Source of the DNA: G020348185 sp964525045
GTDB taxonomy: Bacteria > Nitrospirota > Nitrospiria > Nitrospirales > UBA8639
Direction: 5' to 3'
DNA: 13,408 bases
Assembly: GCA_964525045.1 (NCBI GenBank)
Contig: CAZGFD010000047.1
Location: forward strand, 1 to 13,408
The notes under the pieces were generated by a model. The model was not told the origin of the DNA. It made no database searches and saw only the letters and a list, made by a program, of their open reading frames with translations. The first letter of the stretch is position 1. Each line of letters starts with the position of its first letter. Shown here piece after piece: positions 1 through 7,259 of this stretch. The position numbers were made by a program, and so were the translations under genes.

Positions 1-1
1 C

Positions 2-97
2 CAGAACACTGGGTTGGAATACTATTCACATATGCCTCTTAAGATACAAGGGGGGAATGTTCAAGAGGCAAAAGAGGTTTATGGTGTCGAACTTTAA
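2..97 (+). CDS. Possible C-terminal tail of an upstream gene (partial)
   Basis: The frame is open from the first full codon at 2 to a TAA at 95-97. It gives about 31 residues of ordinary composition, ending in KEVYGVEL. No family is recognisable in so short a piece. Another frame also stays open, to a TAA at 40-42, so the choice of frame is weak. If it is real, the gene starts before this window and ends about 175 nt before nagZ. Confidence 0.25.
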   Translation, partial: QNTGLEYYSHMPLKIQGGNVQEAKEVYGVEL

Positions 98-168
98 AGA
101 AAGCCAAATTTGAGTTAGCTCTTCATAGGATCTGGTCGGCAAGTTGGGTGGGCCTTGTGAGCACTCAA

Positions 169-213
169 GTGCGTCACCCTCACCCCTGCCCTCTCCCTTT
201 GAGGGAGAGGGAG
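169..213. repeat. Palindromic dispersed-repeat element (REP-like)
   Basis: A C-rich stretch leads into a perfect hairpin at 189-211, with arms CCCTCTCCCT and AGGGAGAGGG around a 3-nt loop. Sequences of the form CCTCACCC...CCCTCTCCC...GGGAGAGGG are a common dispersed intergenic repeat in many bacterial genomes. Only this copy is visible here, so its repeat status rests on recognition of the pattern. It lies within an in-frame 5' extension of nagZ that is very unlikely to be translated. Confidence 0.55.
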
Positions 214-273
214 TTAAGAATTAATACCAAATCTTTAAGAGCCGGACATAATAATTTCCTTTCTAATTTCTTT

Positions 274-1359
274 ATGAACCTTCACACCCAAGTCGGTCAG
301 CTCTTGATGATCGGCTTTGACGGGGCGGAACTCTCTCAGGAATTGATCGCCTGGCTGAAGGAATACCAGCCAGGGGGCATCATTGTGTTTTCACGTAATT
401 TGATTGATCGAGACCAAATTGCCGAACTGACCACCTCTCTTCAAGCACAGGCTACCCAGGCCCCACTTTTGATCGCTATTGATCAAGAAGGAGGGCGGGT
501 TTCTCGCCTTCCGAAAGGATTTACCATTTTCCCCCCCGCGGCCACCGTGGCCGCTTGCCATTCGCCAGACCTCACCTACCAAGCCGCGGCAGTGACCGCC
601 CAAGAACTTCGAGCTGTGGGGATCAACATGAACATGGCTCCGGTGCTGGATGTCAACAGCAACCCCTCGAATCCCATAATTGGCAATCGAGCGTTCGCCG
701 AAGATCCGGATGAGGTGTGTATGATGGGGGAAGCCACCATTGCGGGATTTCATGACCATGGGGTATTGGCATGTGGCAAACATTTCCCCGGACATGGTGA
801 CACCACGACGGATTCCCACAAAGAACTCCCTATTGTGAGACTGTCGAAAGAACATCTTGAACGCATTGAACTCAAGCCGTTTCGCCACGCAATTTCTCAT
901 GACCTCCGTGCGATCATGAGCGCCCATGTCCGATATCCAGCTCTCGATGACACCGCTCCCGCCACATTATCTCATGCGGTCATGACCGTTCTGCTTCGTC
1001 ATCAAATGGGATTTACGGGACTCAGTCTCAGTGACGATCTTGAAATGCAAGCCATCGTCGATCACCTCTCGATAGGGGATGCGGCTGTGCGTTCCTTGCA
1101 GGCCGGAGTGGACCTTCTCCTTATTTGTCATAGGCTTGATCGTCAAACCGAGGCTATCGAGGCGATTCAACACGCGCTTTCTTCAGGTGAACTATCCCTG
1201 TCGTCTATTAAGTTAAGCTTGGCTCGTCTATCTGAAATCAAACAACGATTCCTTAGTCCTTACCAATCAGTGGATCCTTTGACCATTCCCCAGCTCGTCG
1301 GATCCCCATCTCATTTGGAAATCCTCCATAAGATTGAAACACTTTCTGCTAAAACCTAG
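274..1359 (+). CDS. nagZ: Beta-N-acetylhexosaminidase NagZ (GH3, peptidoglycan recycling)
   Basis: Cytoplasmic glycoside hydrolase family 3 enzyme that removes GlcNAc from GlcNAc-1,6-anhydro-MurNAc (peptides) during cell-wall recycling. From the ATG at 274 the protein has 361 residues, close to the 330-360 of single-domain NagZ. The family signature KHFPGHGDTTTDSH spans about residues 169-182 and carries the catalytic-loop His. The SDDLEM motif near residues 253-258 contains the Asp nucleophile. IDQEGGRVSRL near 69-79 is also typical of the family. The frame stays open upstream to a GTG at 148, but those 42 codons run through the 189-211 palindrome and do not resemble NagZ, so I start where homology begins (MNLHTQVGQLLMIGF). 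No clear Shine-Dalgarno precedes 274. No partner recycling gene is adjacent. Family assignment is very secure; the exact start is less so. Confidence 0.95.
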   Translation: MNLHTQVGQLLMIGFDGAELSQELIAWLKEYQPGGIIVFSRNLIDRDQIAELTTSLQAQATQAPLLIAIDQEGGRVSRLPKGFTIFPPAATVAACHSPDLTYQAAAVTAQELRAVGINMNMAPVLDVNSNPSNPIIGNRAFAEDPDEVCMMGEATIAGFHDHGVLACGKHFPGHGDTTTDSHKELPIVRLSKEHLERIELKPFRHAISHDLRAIMSAHVRYPALDDTAPATLSHAVMTVLLRHQMGFTGLSLSDDLEMQAIVDHLSIGDAAVRSLQAGVDLLLICHRLDRQTEAIEAIQHALSSGELSLSSIKLSLARLSEIKQRFLSPYQSVDPLTIPQLVGSPSHLEILHKIETLSAKT

Positions 1360-1692
1360 ACTTTTTTAATTTTGGACCTCTCTCCCAAACTTAGGAGCCG
1401 TTCTCTAATATTTAGGAGAAAGAGATGGAAAACCTGAAGGTTCACAATACCTATAGATTTGGCTATTTCATAAAGTAAGGAGAATAATCCTGGACATTGG
1501 CTTTCAAGATTTGATTAGCTACGCCCTGATTAGGCTCACCAGCTTGAGAAATGACTGAATAAAATGGAAATCTTTTTACAAGGGGCAAAATAGAGAATAT
1601 GTCATAAACCCGGGTTTCAAGAATGGGAACTCTTCCCTATCAAACTCGAAACGCGGAACCCGATACTTATTTATTCCGGAAAGGAGAGGAAC
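1360..1692. other. Intergenic spacer with no supported gene
   Basis: These 333 nt separate nagZ from the Cys-repeat protein. A T-run follows the nagZ stop but has no stable stem before it, so I do not call a terminator. An 18-codon ORF at 1425-1478 with a GGAGAA sequence ahead of it is too short to support. A good ribosome site (AAGGAGAGG) lies at the end of the spacer and serves the next gene. Confidence 0.5.
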
Positions 1693-2079
1693 ATGGGCTT
1701 AAAGAAAGGTGATATTATTGACGAACGTAAACGGCACCCGGATGGATGCGGTCTTGTACTCAAGGTGATGGGTGGGGGTGAGGGGTTCGAAAAAGTGATT
1801 TGCTGTGGTTATGAGTTGACGGAAGAAGACGTGGTTTCCTCAATCGGAACCAGTCGAGGACGAAAAAAAGGGAAATTGCTTGTGGGAATGACGATCGACG
1901 AAAAAAAGAACTACCCTGATTCGTGCGGATTTCGGGTGATGATCATGGCTGGGGGGGCTGGGTTCAAGGAAATTGTGTGTTGTGGTCATTCTGTCACAGT
2001 CAGTGCCATGCAGGATCTCAGTTTTGGACAAGCGGGTTCAACGGGTGCATCCCCATTAACGAAGGAAGGCAATGCCTGA
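1693..2079 (+). CDS. Tandem desulforedoxin-like Cys-motif protein, function unknown
   Basis: A 128-residue soluble protein built from two copies of one motif about 59 residues apart. Copy 1 is around residues 5-45 and copy 2 around 64-104. Both follow the pattern IDE(R/K)K-x-(H/Y)-PD-x-CG, then M-x-GG-x-GF, then (I/V)CCG-x-x-(V/L)T. The cysteines fall at 19, 37, 38 and at 78, 96, 97. The GGG...CCG layout resembles desulforedoxin-type rubredoxin-like sites (CxxCG...GGG...CCG), but the first Cys of the CxxC pair is replaced by Pro in both copies, leaving three Cys per repeat. A metal-binding or redox role is therefore only a guess. The ATG at 1693 has a strong ribosome site (AAGGAGAGG) 3 nt upstream. 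The gene is followed immediately by the PsiE-family gene, probably in one operon. Confidence 0.8.
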   Translation: MGLKKGDIIDERKRHPDGCGLVLKVMGGGEGFEKVICCGYELTEEDVVSSIGTSRGRKKGKLLVGMTIDEKKNYPDSCGFRVMIMAGGAGFKEIVCCGHSVTVSAMQDLSFGQAGSTGASPLTKEGNA

Positions 2080-2094
2080 TTGGAGGGCTGGCGA

Positions 2095-2574
2095 ATGCTA
2101 GGATGGACACCGGAGTCAATGAAACAGTGGGTCCGATGGATGCAATGGCTCGATCGGTGGGGCTATATCACGGCCTGCCTCAGTTTTTTGTTTCTGGGCA
2201 TGCTCGTGTTTACCTTCGCGTGGGTGGAATTTGTCCAAGACGTATACGCGGGGTTTTGGCCAGCTACGATTTCGTTGATCAATGATCTCCTCCTCGTCAT
2301 TATATTGCTGGAGCTTTTTCGTACCGTCCTGGGGTTTCTGCAATCAGATAGGATCCGTCTCGAACCATTCCTCCATGTGGGCATCATTGCGTCCGTCAGG
2401 AGAATTCTCACCGCAGGCGCTGAGTTGTCACATCTCCACGACATCCCTGAAGAAACATTTCGTCACTATCTGATGGACCTCGGTCTTCATGTGGTGATTA
2501 TTTTGGTCCTGATGGTTGCCCTCTTTCTTATCCGCAAATGCGAAACTTCTGAGACACAACCGAGCGCCATGTAA
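2095..2574 (+). CDS. PsiE-family (phosphate-starvation-inducible E-like) membrane protein
   Basis: A 159-residue integral membrane protein with hydrophobic segments at about residues 25-45, 60-80, 92-108 and 128-147. The central stretch, which includes LLLVIILLELF and later HVGIIASVRRIL, matches the conserved core of the PsiE family, whose molecular role is not established. I chose the ATG at 2095 because GGAGGG sits 7 nt upstream. A TTG at 2080, directly after the stop of the preceding gene, would add five residues. The gap of 15 nt to the Cys-motif gene and the shared strand suggest co-transcription. No phosphate-regulon (Pho box) site is evident. Confidence 0.8.
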   Translation: MLGWTPESMKQWVRWMQWLDRWGYITACLSFLFLGMLVFTFAWVEFVQDVYAGFWPATISLINDLLLVIILLELFRTVLGFLQSDRIRLEPFLHVGIIASVRRILTAGAELSHLHDIPEETFRHYLMDLGLHVVIILVLMVALFLIRKCETSETQPSAM

Positions 2575-2660
2575 AACAGTATCGGGATTCAGGATTCGAG
2601 TTTTACGTTAAAGACATCCTGTCCCCTAGGGTCACGGACTTTTAGTTCCCGACCATAGAT

Positions 2661-2688
2661 TTTGAACTAGCGACCTCGGGTTATAACC
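2661..2688 (-). other. tRNA-like 3'-half remnant (degenerate)
   Basis: Read on the minus strand, these bases resemble the anticodon-loop-to-T-loop part of a tRNA: a TTATAAC loop-like stretch, then GAGGTCGCTAG and TTCAAA. Downstream, the T-stem pairs for only three of five bases and no acceptor stem or CCA end follows. No D-arm is visible on the 5' side. It may be a decayed tRNA fragment or chance similarity. Confidence 0.3.
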
Positions 2689-2741
2689 GTCTTGCGTCTG
2701 GACAGGTGGTATGGCACTATTGGTTCCCTTTCGAGGCGTTT

Positions 2742-3167
2742 ATGGAATCTCTTCCGGAATTTGTAGGAACCGTGCATATTTTCCTGGGGCCCTATAGGGG
2801 AAATCCCATTGCCCTATACATCCGGCAAGAATCGGGTCTGTATAAAATTTCCCCCCGAATCTACCCATGGAATCGAACCTTTGGGACTGGAGAAAATCCA
2901 AACAAGGCGGCGGCAGATTTCGAAAATAATTGGAAGAAAAACGGTCTCTCGCCTGATATGTACTCAGGTCCTCATTGGGAAGGCGGCATTAAACCTGAAA
3001 AACCCAAGCCTGCTCCTCCACCCAAAAAACCGGCAGCCCCCGCACCAAAACCCGAGGCGAAACCCGAACCATCCCCCGAGGCCCAACCATCAGCGACCAG
3101 TCCCGAGCCTGCCCCTCCACCATCAGAGCCGGACAAACCCAAAGACCCTCCTCCTGCAGCGGATTAA
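2742..3167 (+). CDS. Hypothetical protein with a proline-rich C-terminal tail
   Basis: A 141-residue protein of unknown function. The first 85 or so residues look folded and include an aromatic-rich segment (IYPWNRTFGTG) and an AAADFENNWKKN stretch. Roughly the last 55 residues are almost all Pro, Ala, Lys, Glu and Ser (repeated PKP, PAP, PEP), a low-complexity tail typical of linkers or surface or scaffold proteins. I start at the ATG at 2742 because GAGG lies 5 nt upstream. A GTG at 2706 would add 12 residues but has only a weak ribosome site. No signal peptide is visible. I do not recognise the family. The gene is on the same strand as the PsiE-like gene but 167 nt away. Confidence 0.65.
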   Translation: MESLPEFVGTVHIFLGPYRGNPIALYIRQESGLYKISPRIYPWNRTFGTGENPNKAAADFENNWKKNGLSPDMYSGPHWEGGIKPEKPKPAPPPKKPAAPAPKPEAKPEPSPEAQPSATSPEPAPPPSEPDKPKDPPPAAD

Positions 3168-3241
3168 AAGGTCGATTCCTGGTATGCGCTAACGGATGTA
3201 AGGTGGGAAATGTACTCCCGTCCTGTGGTGGTGCGTAGCAA

Positions 3242-3367
3242 ACCGAGGGGAATTTCGAATATCGAACACCCAATCACGAATATCGAAGGACAAGAAAGCA
3301 TTGTGAATCCGACCGAGGGGTGCTTCCTACCCTATACTTCATAATTCGACATTCCTTGTTCGATATT
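3242..3367. repeat. Inverted-repeat intergenic element between convergent genes
   Basis: A perfect 11-bp inverted repeat (AATATCGAACA at 3258-3268 and TGTTCGATATT at 3357-3367) encloses further imperfect copies of the same ATATCGAA motif. ACCGAGGGG also occurs as a direct repeat at 3242-3250 and 3312-3320. Spacers rich in TTCGATATT/AATATCGAA are familiar dispersed non-coding elements in several environmental bacterial phyla. No ORF of note lies inside. The size and lack of coding are compatible with a MITE-like element, but the ends are not defined. Confidence 0.5.
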
Positions 3368-3420
3368 GGATATTTTTTCAAATTGATTGTCAAAAATGAT
3401 CCTGCGATTCAAGTCTCATT

Positions 3421-3463
3421 TTTCAAGTTCAAGAATGTTTATATTGAAACCTGAAACTTGAAA
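3421..3463. repeat. 9-bp inverted repeat (TTTCAAGTT / AACTTGAAA)
   Basis: TTTCAAGTT at 3421-3429 is the exact complement of AACTTGAAA at 3455-3463, in a stretch that repeats variants of AAACTTGAAAC. It sits 14 nt past the end of the minus-strand amidotransferase gene and could fold in either transcript. It lacks a clean T-run after the stem, so I call it a repeat and not a terminator. Confidence 0.4.
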
Positions 3464-3476
3464 CTTTGCCTTTATG

Positions 3477-4217
3477 TTATGGGGAAACCTTCTTAGAAGC
3501 CTTTACAAGAGCCTGAAACAGCCTTTTTTGGATAGGGTCATTGAAATAAAGGCATTCCGGATGCCACTGGACCCCTAAATAAAAAGGATGTGAACAGGAT
3601 TCAATCGCCTCAATCACTCCATCCGGCGCCAGAGCACTTATCACCAACTGTCGAGGCAGCTTTTTAACAGACTGATGATGTGAACTATTCACCTCAAGGG
3701 TAGCCTTTCCTGCAATTCGCCGCATGAGAGTCTGCGGCACCACTTCAATGAAATGTGCGGGTTTTGTAGCCGGAAAGGACGGTTGATGGGAAATTGAGGT
3801 TGGAATTTGGGAAGAAATGTCTTGAATCAAGGTCCCCCCAAGCGCAACATTCATGGATTGCATGCCCCCACAGATCCCTAATGTGGGAACACCCGATCGA
3901 TAGGCTAATTTGGCAATTCCCAATTCCAGCGAACTTCGTTGGCGACTCATTCGGCGAAACTTAAATCGTTGGCGTTCACCATACAATTCAGGGGCTAGAT
4001 CTGATCCGCTACCGGTGACGAGAAGCCCGTCGACCTTTTTCAACAAGAGGCGCAGTTTTAAGGGATCACTGACCAATGGAAGAACAAGAGGGAGGCCCCC
4101 AACCGCTTCAATCGCTTCCAGATACCGGGCACGGAGAAAATAGGTTGGCTCCTTGCCACCCATATCTTTTCTGTCGCCTGCGTTGAAATCAGGTGTCACC
4201 CCAATGATCGGTTTCAT
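3477..4217 (-). CDS. PuuD-like class I glutamine amidotransferase (gamma-glutamyl hydrolase, peptidase C26)
   Basis: A 246-residue cytoplasmic protein of the family that includes gamma-glutamyl-gamma-aminobutyrate hydrolase. The nucleophile elbow LGICGGMQ carries Cys116. QWHPE near 217-221 supplies His219 and Glu221, completing a Cys-His-Glu triad. VTGSGSDLAPELYG (67-80) and VNSSHHQSVK (176-185) match conserved stretches of the PuuD subfamily. The length fits (about 250 residues). The ATG has AAGGGG about 6 nt upstream, with another AAGGAGG a little further out. No other putrescine-catabolism gene is nearby, so the true substrate may differ from gamma-glutamyl-GABA. Confidence 0.88.
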   Translation of the reverse strand: MKPIIGVTPDFNAGDRKDMGGKEPTYFLRARYLEAIEAVGGLPLVLPLVSDPLKLRLLLKKVDGLLVTGSGSDLAPELYGERQRFKFRRMSRQRSSLELGIAKLAYRSGVPTLGICGGMQSMNVALGGTLIQDISSQIPTSISHQPSFPATKPAHFIEVVPQTLMRRIAGKATLEVNSSHHQSVKKLPRQLVISALAPDGVIEAIESCSHPFYLGVQWHPECLYFNDPIQKRLFQALVKASKKVSP

Positions 4218-4291
4218 GCCATTCCCCTTGGGGCCTCCTTGGCCGATTCATTTTACTCCTTCATTCGGTTTTATTTCATTTGGGTGGTCAA

Positions 4292-4765
4292 CTAGGGCTT
4301 TTCAGCCTCTGGATTTTCCGTGGGCAACTGCCCTTTACTACCTTGTTCGTAGGGCTCTTCATCATACCTGAGTTCTTCATAGCTCTCATCCTCGTATGGA
4401 GAAATCCCAAAAAACCGAACTGGCTCATTGCCTTTCAAATGATCCGGAGTAATCACATACGTTCCATAAAAGCTCGGTTCCCAAACAGATTTGGCGACAT
4501 CCATGTTCGCACCAGTCAAGACATAGGTCAGCCCCCCGACGACACCACCTCCGACAGCATAGGCCAACTTAAACGGGAGATATACAATGGTAAGTAACCC
4601 GCTAGCTACTCCCAAACCTGCCTCGCTGGATTGGCTATCTTCTCCTTCATCCGCAGAGGCTATTGTGGGGGTGATGACAAGCAAGGTAGAGAGGGTCACC
4701 AAAACCAGGATTACCATACCTCGTTTCCAATTCCAATTTGGGGTCAAGGTTAATAACTCTTGCAT
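4292..4765 (-). CDS. Probable exported hypothetical protein with hydrophobic glycine-rich segment
   Basis: A 157-residue protein. Residues 1-38 form a long signal peptide (basic WKRG, then a hydrophobic core, then IASA before DEGED), suggesting export. Residues 52-85 are a glycine-rich hydrophobic segment (VGGGVVGGL) that could lie in a membrane. The GTYVITPDHLKGNEPVRFFG stretch (101-120) looks like a conserved core. The tail is acidic and Tyr-rich. I recall similar small proteins from Nitrospira genomes but know no function. The ATG at 4765 has AAGGAGG nine nt upstream; a TTG three codons earlier lies too close to that site. Confidence 0.7.
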   Translation of the reverse strand: MQELLTLTPNWNWKRGMVILVLVTLSTLLVITPTIASADEGEDSQSSEAGLGVASGLLTIVYLPFKLAYAVGGGVVGGLTYVLTGANMDVAKSVWEPSFYGTYVITPDHLKGNEPVRFFGISPYEDESYEELRYDEEPYEQGSKGQLPTENPEAEKP

Positions 4766-4927
4766 CGTAGCCAACCTCCTTAGAAAGAATGGTGGAATGT
4801 TAAACAGCGAGATCTTGAGTGAGAGGAATAACGGTTCCTCAAATGGGTTGTTTTAAAGAGATCCAAAGAAAGACACTTCTAAACTGCATGTGATTTGGGC
4901 AAGAATTGTGCCTGATTGCAAAGATGA

Positions 4928-5389
4928 TTACGAGGATTCTTCACATGAATGAATATCGAGCTCAGTCAAAACTTGGTTCTTGATGAAGCTCTCTTCGCGG
5001 ACGATGGCCTGGTCCAATTCCTTACACAAGTACTGACAATCCAATTTGCTGTTTTCTTGGCGAATTCCCTGTTGAATCGCCAATTGAAGCTTGAGATGGC
5101 AGACTTGCTGAACGAATAGATCTTGTGCACGGAGAGCATAATCGGCATGCTCTTCATGAGGGATGTGTGCCAGGGCTTCTTCGACCCAATGATCGAATTG
5201 CAATGATTGTTTTGCCGTGGCCAGTTGAGATTCCTCTATCGCCACAACGATCTGAACGCCACCCTTCCAACTTCTTTTTTTGACATTAAACACACACTGA
5301 AGGGTTTTGGGAACGCCTTGTATCCACTCCGGACCATAAAAAAGGGTAATGCGATAGACTGGGACTTGAGGAGAAGACACAAAGGACAT
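4928..5389 (-). CDS. Hypothetical protein, family not recognised
   Basis: A 153-residue soluble protein with no signal peptide or membrane segment. The first half appears beta-rich (VYRITLFYGPEWIQG, then WKGGVQIVVAIEE). The second half is helical and charged, running to the C-terminus. Cysteines at several positions (for example the CQYLC pair in the C-terminal half) form no known metal motif. It has normal codon and amino-acid composition across the whole frame. The start ATG at 5389 has no strong ribosome site, so the true start may differ. It is on the same strand as the exported-protein gene but 162 nt away. Confidence 0.6.
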   Translation of the reverse strand: MSFVSSPQVPVYRITLFYGPEWIQGVPKTLQCVFNVKKRSWKGGVQIVVAIEESQLATAKQSLQFDHWVEEALAHIPHEEHADYALRAQDLFVQQVCHLKLQLAIQQGIRQENSKLDCQYLCKELDQAIVREESFIKNQVLTELDIHSCEESS

Positions 5390-5558
5390 GGTTCTCGGAT
5401 TGTATCATGGTTCGCAAGAAACTCAATTGTCCCGGATTCCGTTTTTCAAATGGCAAACGGGCAATTCTCTTCACTGCCTTTCATGAAATCCCAATTGCAG
5501 ATTCCGATATCATTTTTTACCTCATCGAGACCCAAGAATGGGGGTCCTCCAAATTGGG

Positions 5559-5588
5559 TTGACACTTTATCAGTATGACGGATAGAGT
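5559..5588 (+). promoter_or_regulatory. Candidate sigma-70 promoter for tatA-HEAT unit
   Basis: A perfect TTGACA (5559-5564) is followed after 18 nt by TAGAGT (5583-5588), four of six matches to TATAAT. Transcription would start about 45 nt upstream of the TatA-like ATG. Confidence 0.4.
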
Positions 5589-5638
5589 CTTAAAGGTTAC
5601 ACGGAATATGAATCGGATTTAACCGAAGGACTGCCGAT

Positions 5639-6463
5639 ATGTTTGGAACAATGGGGTTTTCTGAACTAATCATTATCTTGGTGATCGTCCTGATCATTTT
5701 CGGGGCAGGCCGCCTTCCACAAATAGGAGAAGGCGTGGGCAAGGCCTTGAAAGGCTTCAAAAAGGAAGTCAATGAAATGCCTCCTCCCGTCGATCCCAAT
5801 GCTCCGGATCAGCAGGCTACCACCCAAATCAGCAGTGCGCCCGAGGAAACCGCTTCTCCAGCGCCATCATCGGGGGTTCAACCGGAATCGTCTACAGGGG
5901 GGAAACCCACAAACCAGCCGTACCAACCAGGGCCAGAACTTACCCCGGGTACGACGGCCGCTTTGTTATATAAAGGAGCAGGTCCCGAGACCGTGCCCCC
6001 TAAACAATCCAAGGGCACCCAAGGAGCTCCCCCTTTACCATCTCAAGGAACAGCCGCTTCGGTGCCTCCTCCCGTTACGATGGAACAACGAGCCGCGCAA
6101 CCAAATCAAGCCGCAGCTCCCCAATATCCTCCCTTGCCTTCTGCCGCGCGCCCTCAACCAACAACCAAACGACCCTCCGCCGTAGTCAACAAACAGGCCG
6201 TCGCCCGCGTCCAGGCGCAACAAGCTGCGTTAAAGCAAAAGCAAAAAGCAGGGGCCAACCCTCAAGATATGCAAAACCTTGGGGAGGGGTTAGGCAGTGC
6301 GCTGCGTACCTTTCGAGAGGCCGCCAATGACGTGAGAAGTTCCATTGACCCTGAAATGAAAACCATTCAGGCTGAACTCGAGTCGGCAGAAAAAGAAATG
6401 CAGGAGACCATCGAGTCCGCCAAACAGCCGATTTTGCCTAAAGATCCCCCTTCCACAACCTAA
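5639..6463 (+). CDS. tatA: TatA/E-family twin-arginine translocase subunit with long extension
   Basis: Residues 1-45 are a standard TatA: short N-terminus, single membrane helix (about 8-23), the FGAGRLPQIG hinge and an amphipathic helix GEGVGKALKGFKKEV. TatA forms the pore-like component that moves folded proteins across the inner membrane. Normal TatA has 60-100 residues; this one has 274. Residues 48-180 are a Pro/Gln/Ala-rich linker. Residues 185-205 are a QA/KQ-rich helix. Residues 212-232 (LGEGLGSALRTFREA) resemble a second copy of the amphipathic helix, and 235-263 form a Glu/Lys-rich probable coil, reminiscent of TatB. The ATG at 5639 has AAGGA 8 nt upstream. The HEAT-repeat gene follows after 10 nt. 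No tatC is in the window. Family call secure; paralog type (A, B or E) uncertain. Confidence 0.85.
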   Translation: MFGTMGFSELIIILVIVLIIFGAGRLPQIGEGVGKALKGFKKEVNEMPPPVDPNAPDQQATTQISSAPEETASPAPSSGVQPESSTGGKPTNQPYQPGPELTPGTTAALLYKGAGPETVPPKQSKGTQGAPPLPSQGTAASVPPPVTMEQRAAQPNQAAAPQYPPLPSAARPQPTTKRPSAVVNKQAVARVQAQQAALKQKQKAGANPQDMQNLGEGLGSALRTFREAANDVRSSIDPEMKTIQAELESAEKEMQETIESAKQPILPKDPPSTT

Positions 6464-6473
6464 CAGGACAAGG

Positions 6474-7259
6474 TTGTTTCTGATTCTTCCTGTTAATTTG
6501 CGAAAACTTTTCATGGTCGGCCTCGTAGCGATCTCCTCGGTCGGCTGCATCAACGATTCCCCACCGGAAGAGCAGGCGACTGTCGTGTCCACATTGGGAC
6601 AACTCCTCGAAGATTCTAGTGCCGATGTCAGGCGAACGGCAGCTCTTTCGCTGGGGAAAATTGCCCACCCTGACGGTATTCCCCCCTTGATCAATGCTCT
6701 GAAGGACGAAGACCCCAAGGTTAGAGAGCACAGCGCATGGGCGTTGGGCCAAATCGGACCTGATTTGTCAGATGAGGCCGTGAATGGATTAATCCATGCA
6801 TTGGGAGATAACGTCCTAGCCGTGAAGCATGCCGTTGCCTCCGCTCTCGGCTGGGTTGAACCTGATACAGACCGGGTTCAGCTCCTGAAAGAGGTCCTGG
6901 CCATTTCGGAAGTGGAAACGCGAAAAGCGGTGATCCAAGTCCTCACGGCTTTTGATACCCCATCGGCCTATGAGGTCATTCTTCCCTCCTTAAATGATCC
7001 TGATCCTCGGGTTCGACAGGTGGCAGTGTCTGGCCTTGGAGAATTAGCCGATCGACGGGCTGTCCCGCTTTTGCGAAAACGGCTGATTAAAGATTCTGAT
7101 GAAGGGGTGAGAACCGAAGCGGCTTTTCGCCTTGGAAAACTCGGAGATACCGCTGACCTTTCCTCGCTGAAAAAAGCTGGGAAATCCGATTCTAGCGCCA
7201 CCGTCAAAATCTGGGCTCAATGGGCTATCGAGCAAATAGACCCAACAGCCCTTAATTAA
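6474..7259 (+). CDS. HEAT-repeat protein, probable lipoprotein or exported
   Basis: A 261-residue protein with a hydrophobic N-terminus ending in AISSVGC (Cys25). This could be a lipobox, although Ser at -3 is not typical. The rest is a run of HEAT/PBS-lyase-like repeats of about 30 residues, recognised by D-x-x-VR-x-x-A-x-x-LG-x-(I/L): VRRTAALSLGKI, VREHSAWALGQI, VRQVAVSGLGEL and VRTEAAFRLGKL. Such solenoids usually bind proteins; no catalytic residue is expected. The TTG at 6474 has AGGA 6 nt upstream. An ATG at 6513 would cut the signal sequence short and has no ribosome site. It lies 10 nt after the TatA-like gene, so the two are probably one operon. Its final codons overlap the convergent membrane-protein gene by 8 bp. 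Confidence 0.82.
   Translation: MFLILPVNLRKLFMVGLVAISSVGCINDSPPEEQATVVSTLGQLLEDSSADVRRTAALSLGKIAHPDGIPPLINALKDEDPKVREHSAWALGQIGPDLSDEAVNGLIHALGDNVLAVKHAVASALGWVEPDTDRVQLLKEVLAISEVETRKAVIQVLTAFDTPSAYEVILPSLNDPDPRVRQVAVSGLGELADRRAVPLLRKRLIKDSDEGVRTEAAFRLGKLGDTADLSSLKKAGKSDSSATVKIWAQWAIEQIDPTALN

Noticed and set aside
148..273. In-frame N-terminal extension of NagZ from a GTG
   Set aside because: It runs through the 189-211 palindromic repeat, is Pro/Arg-rich and has no similarity to NagZ; homology starts at the ATG at 274.
1425..1478. 18-codon ORF with GGAGAA upstream
   Set aside because: Too short, with no recognisable sequence and no support beyond a weak ribosome site.
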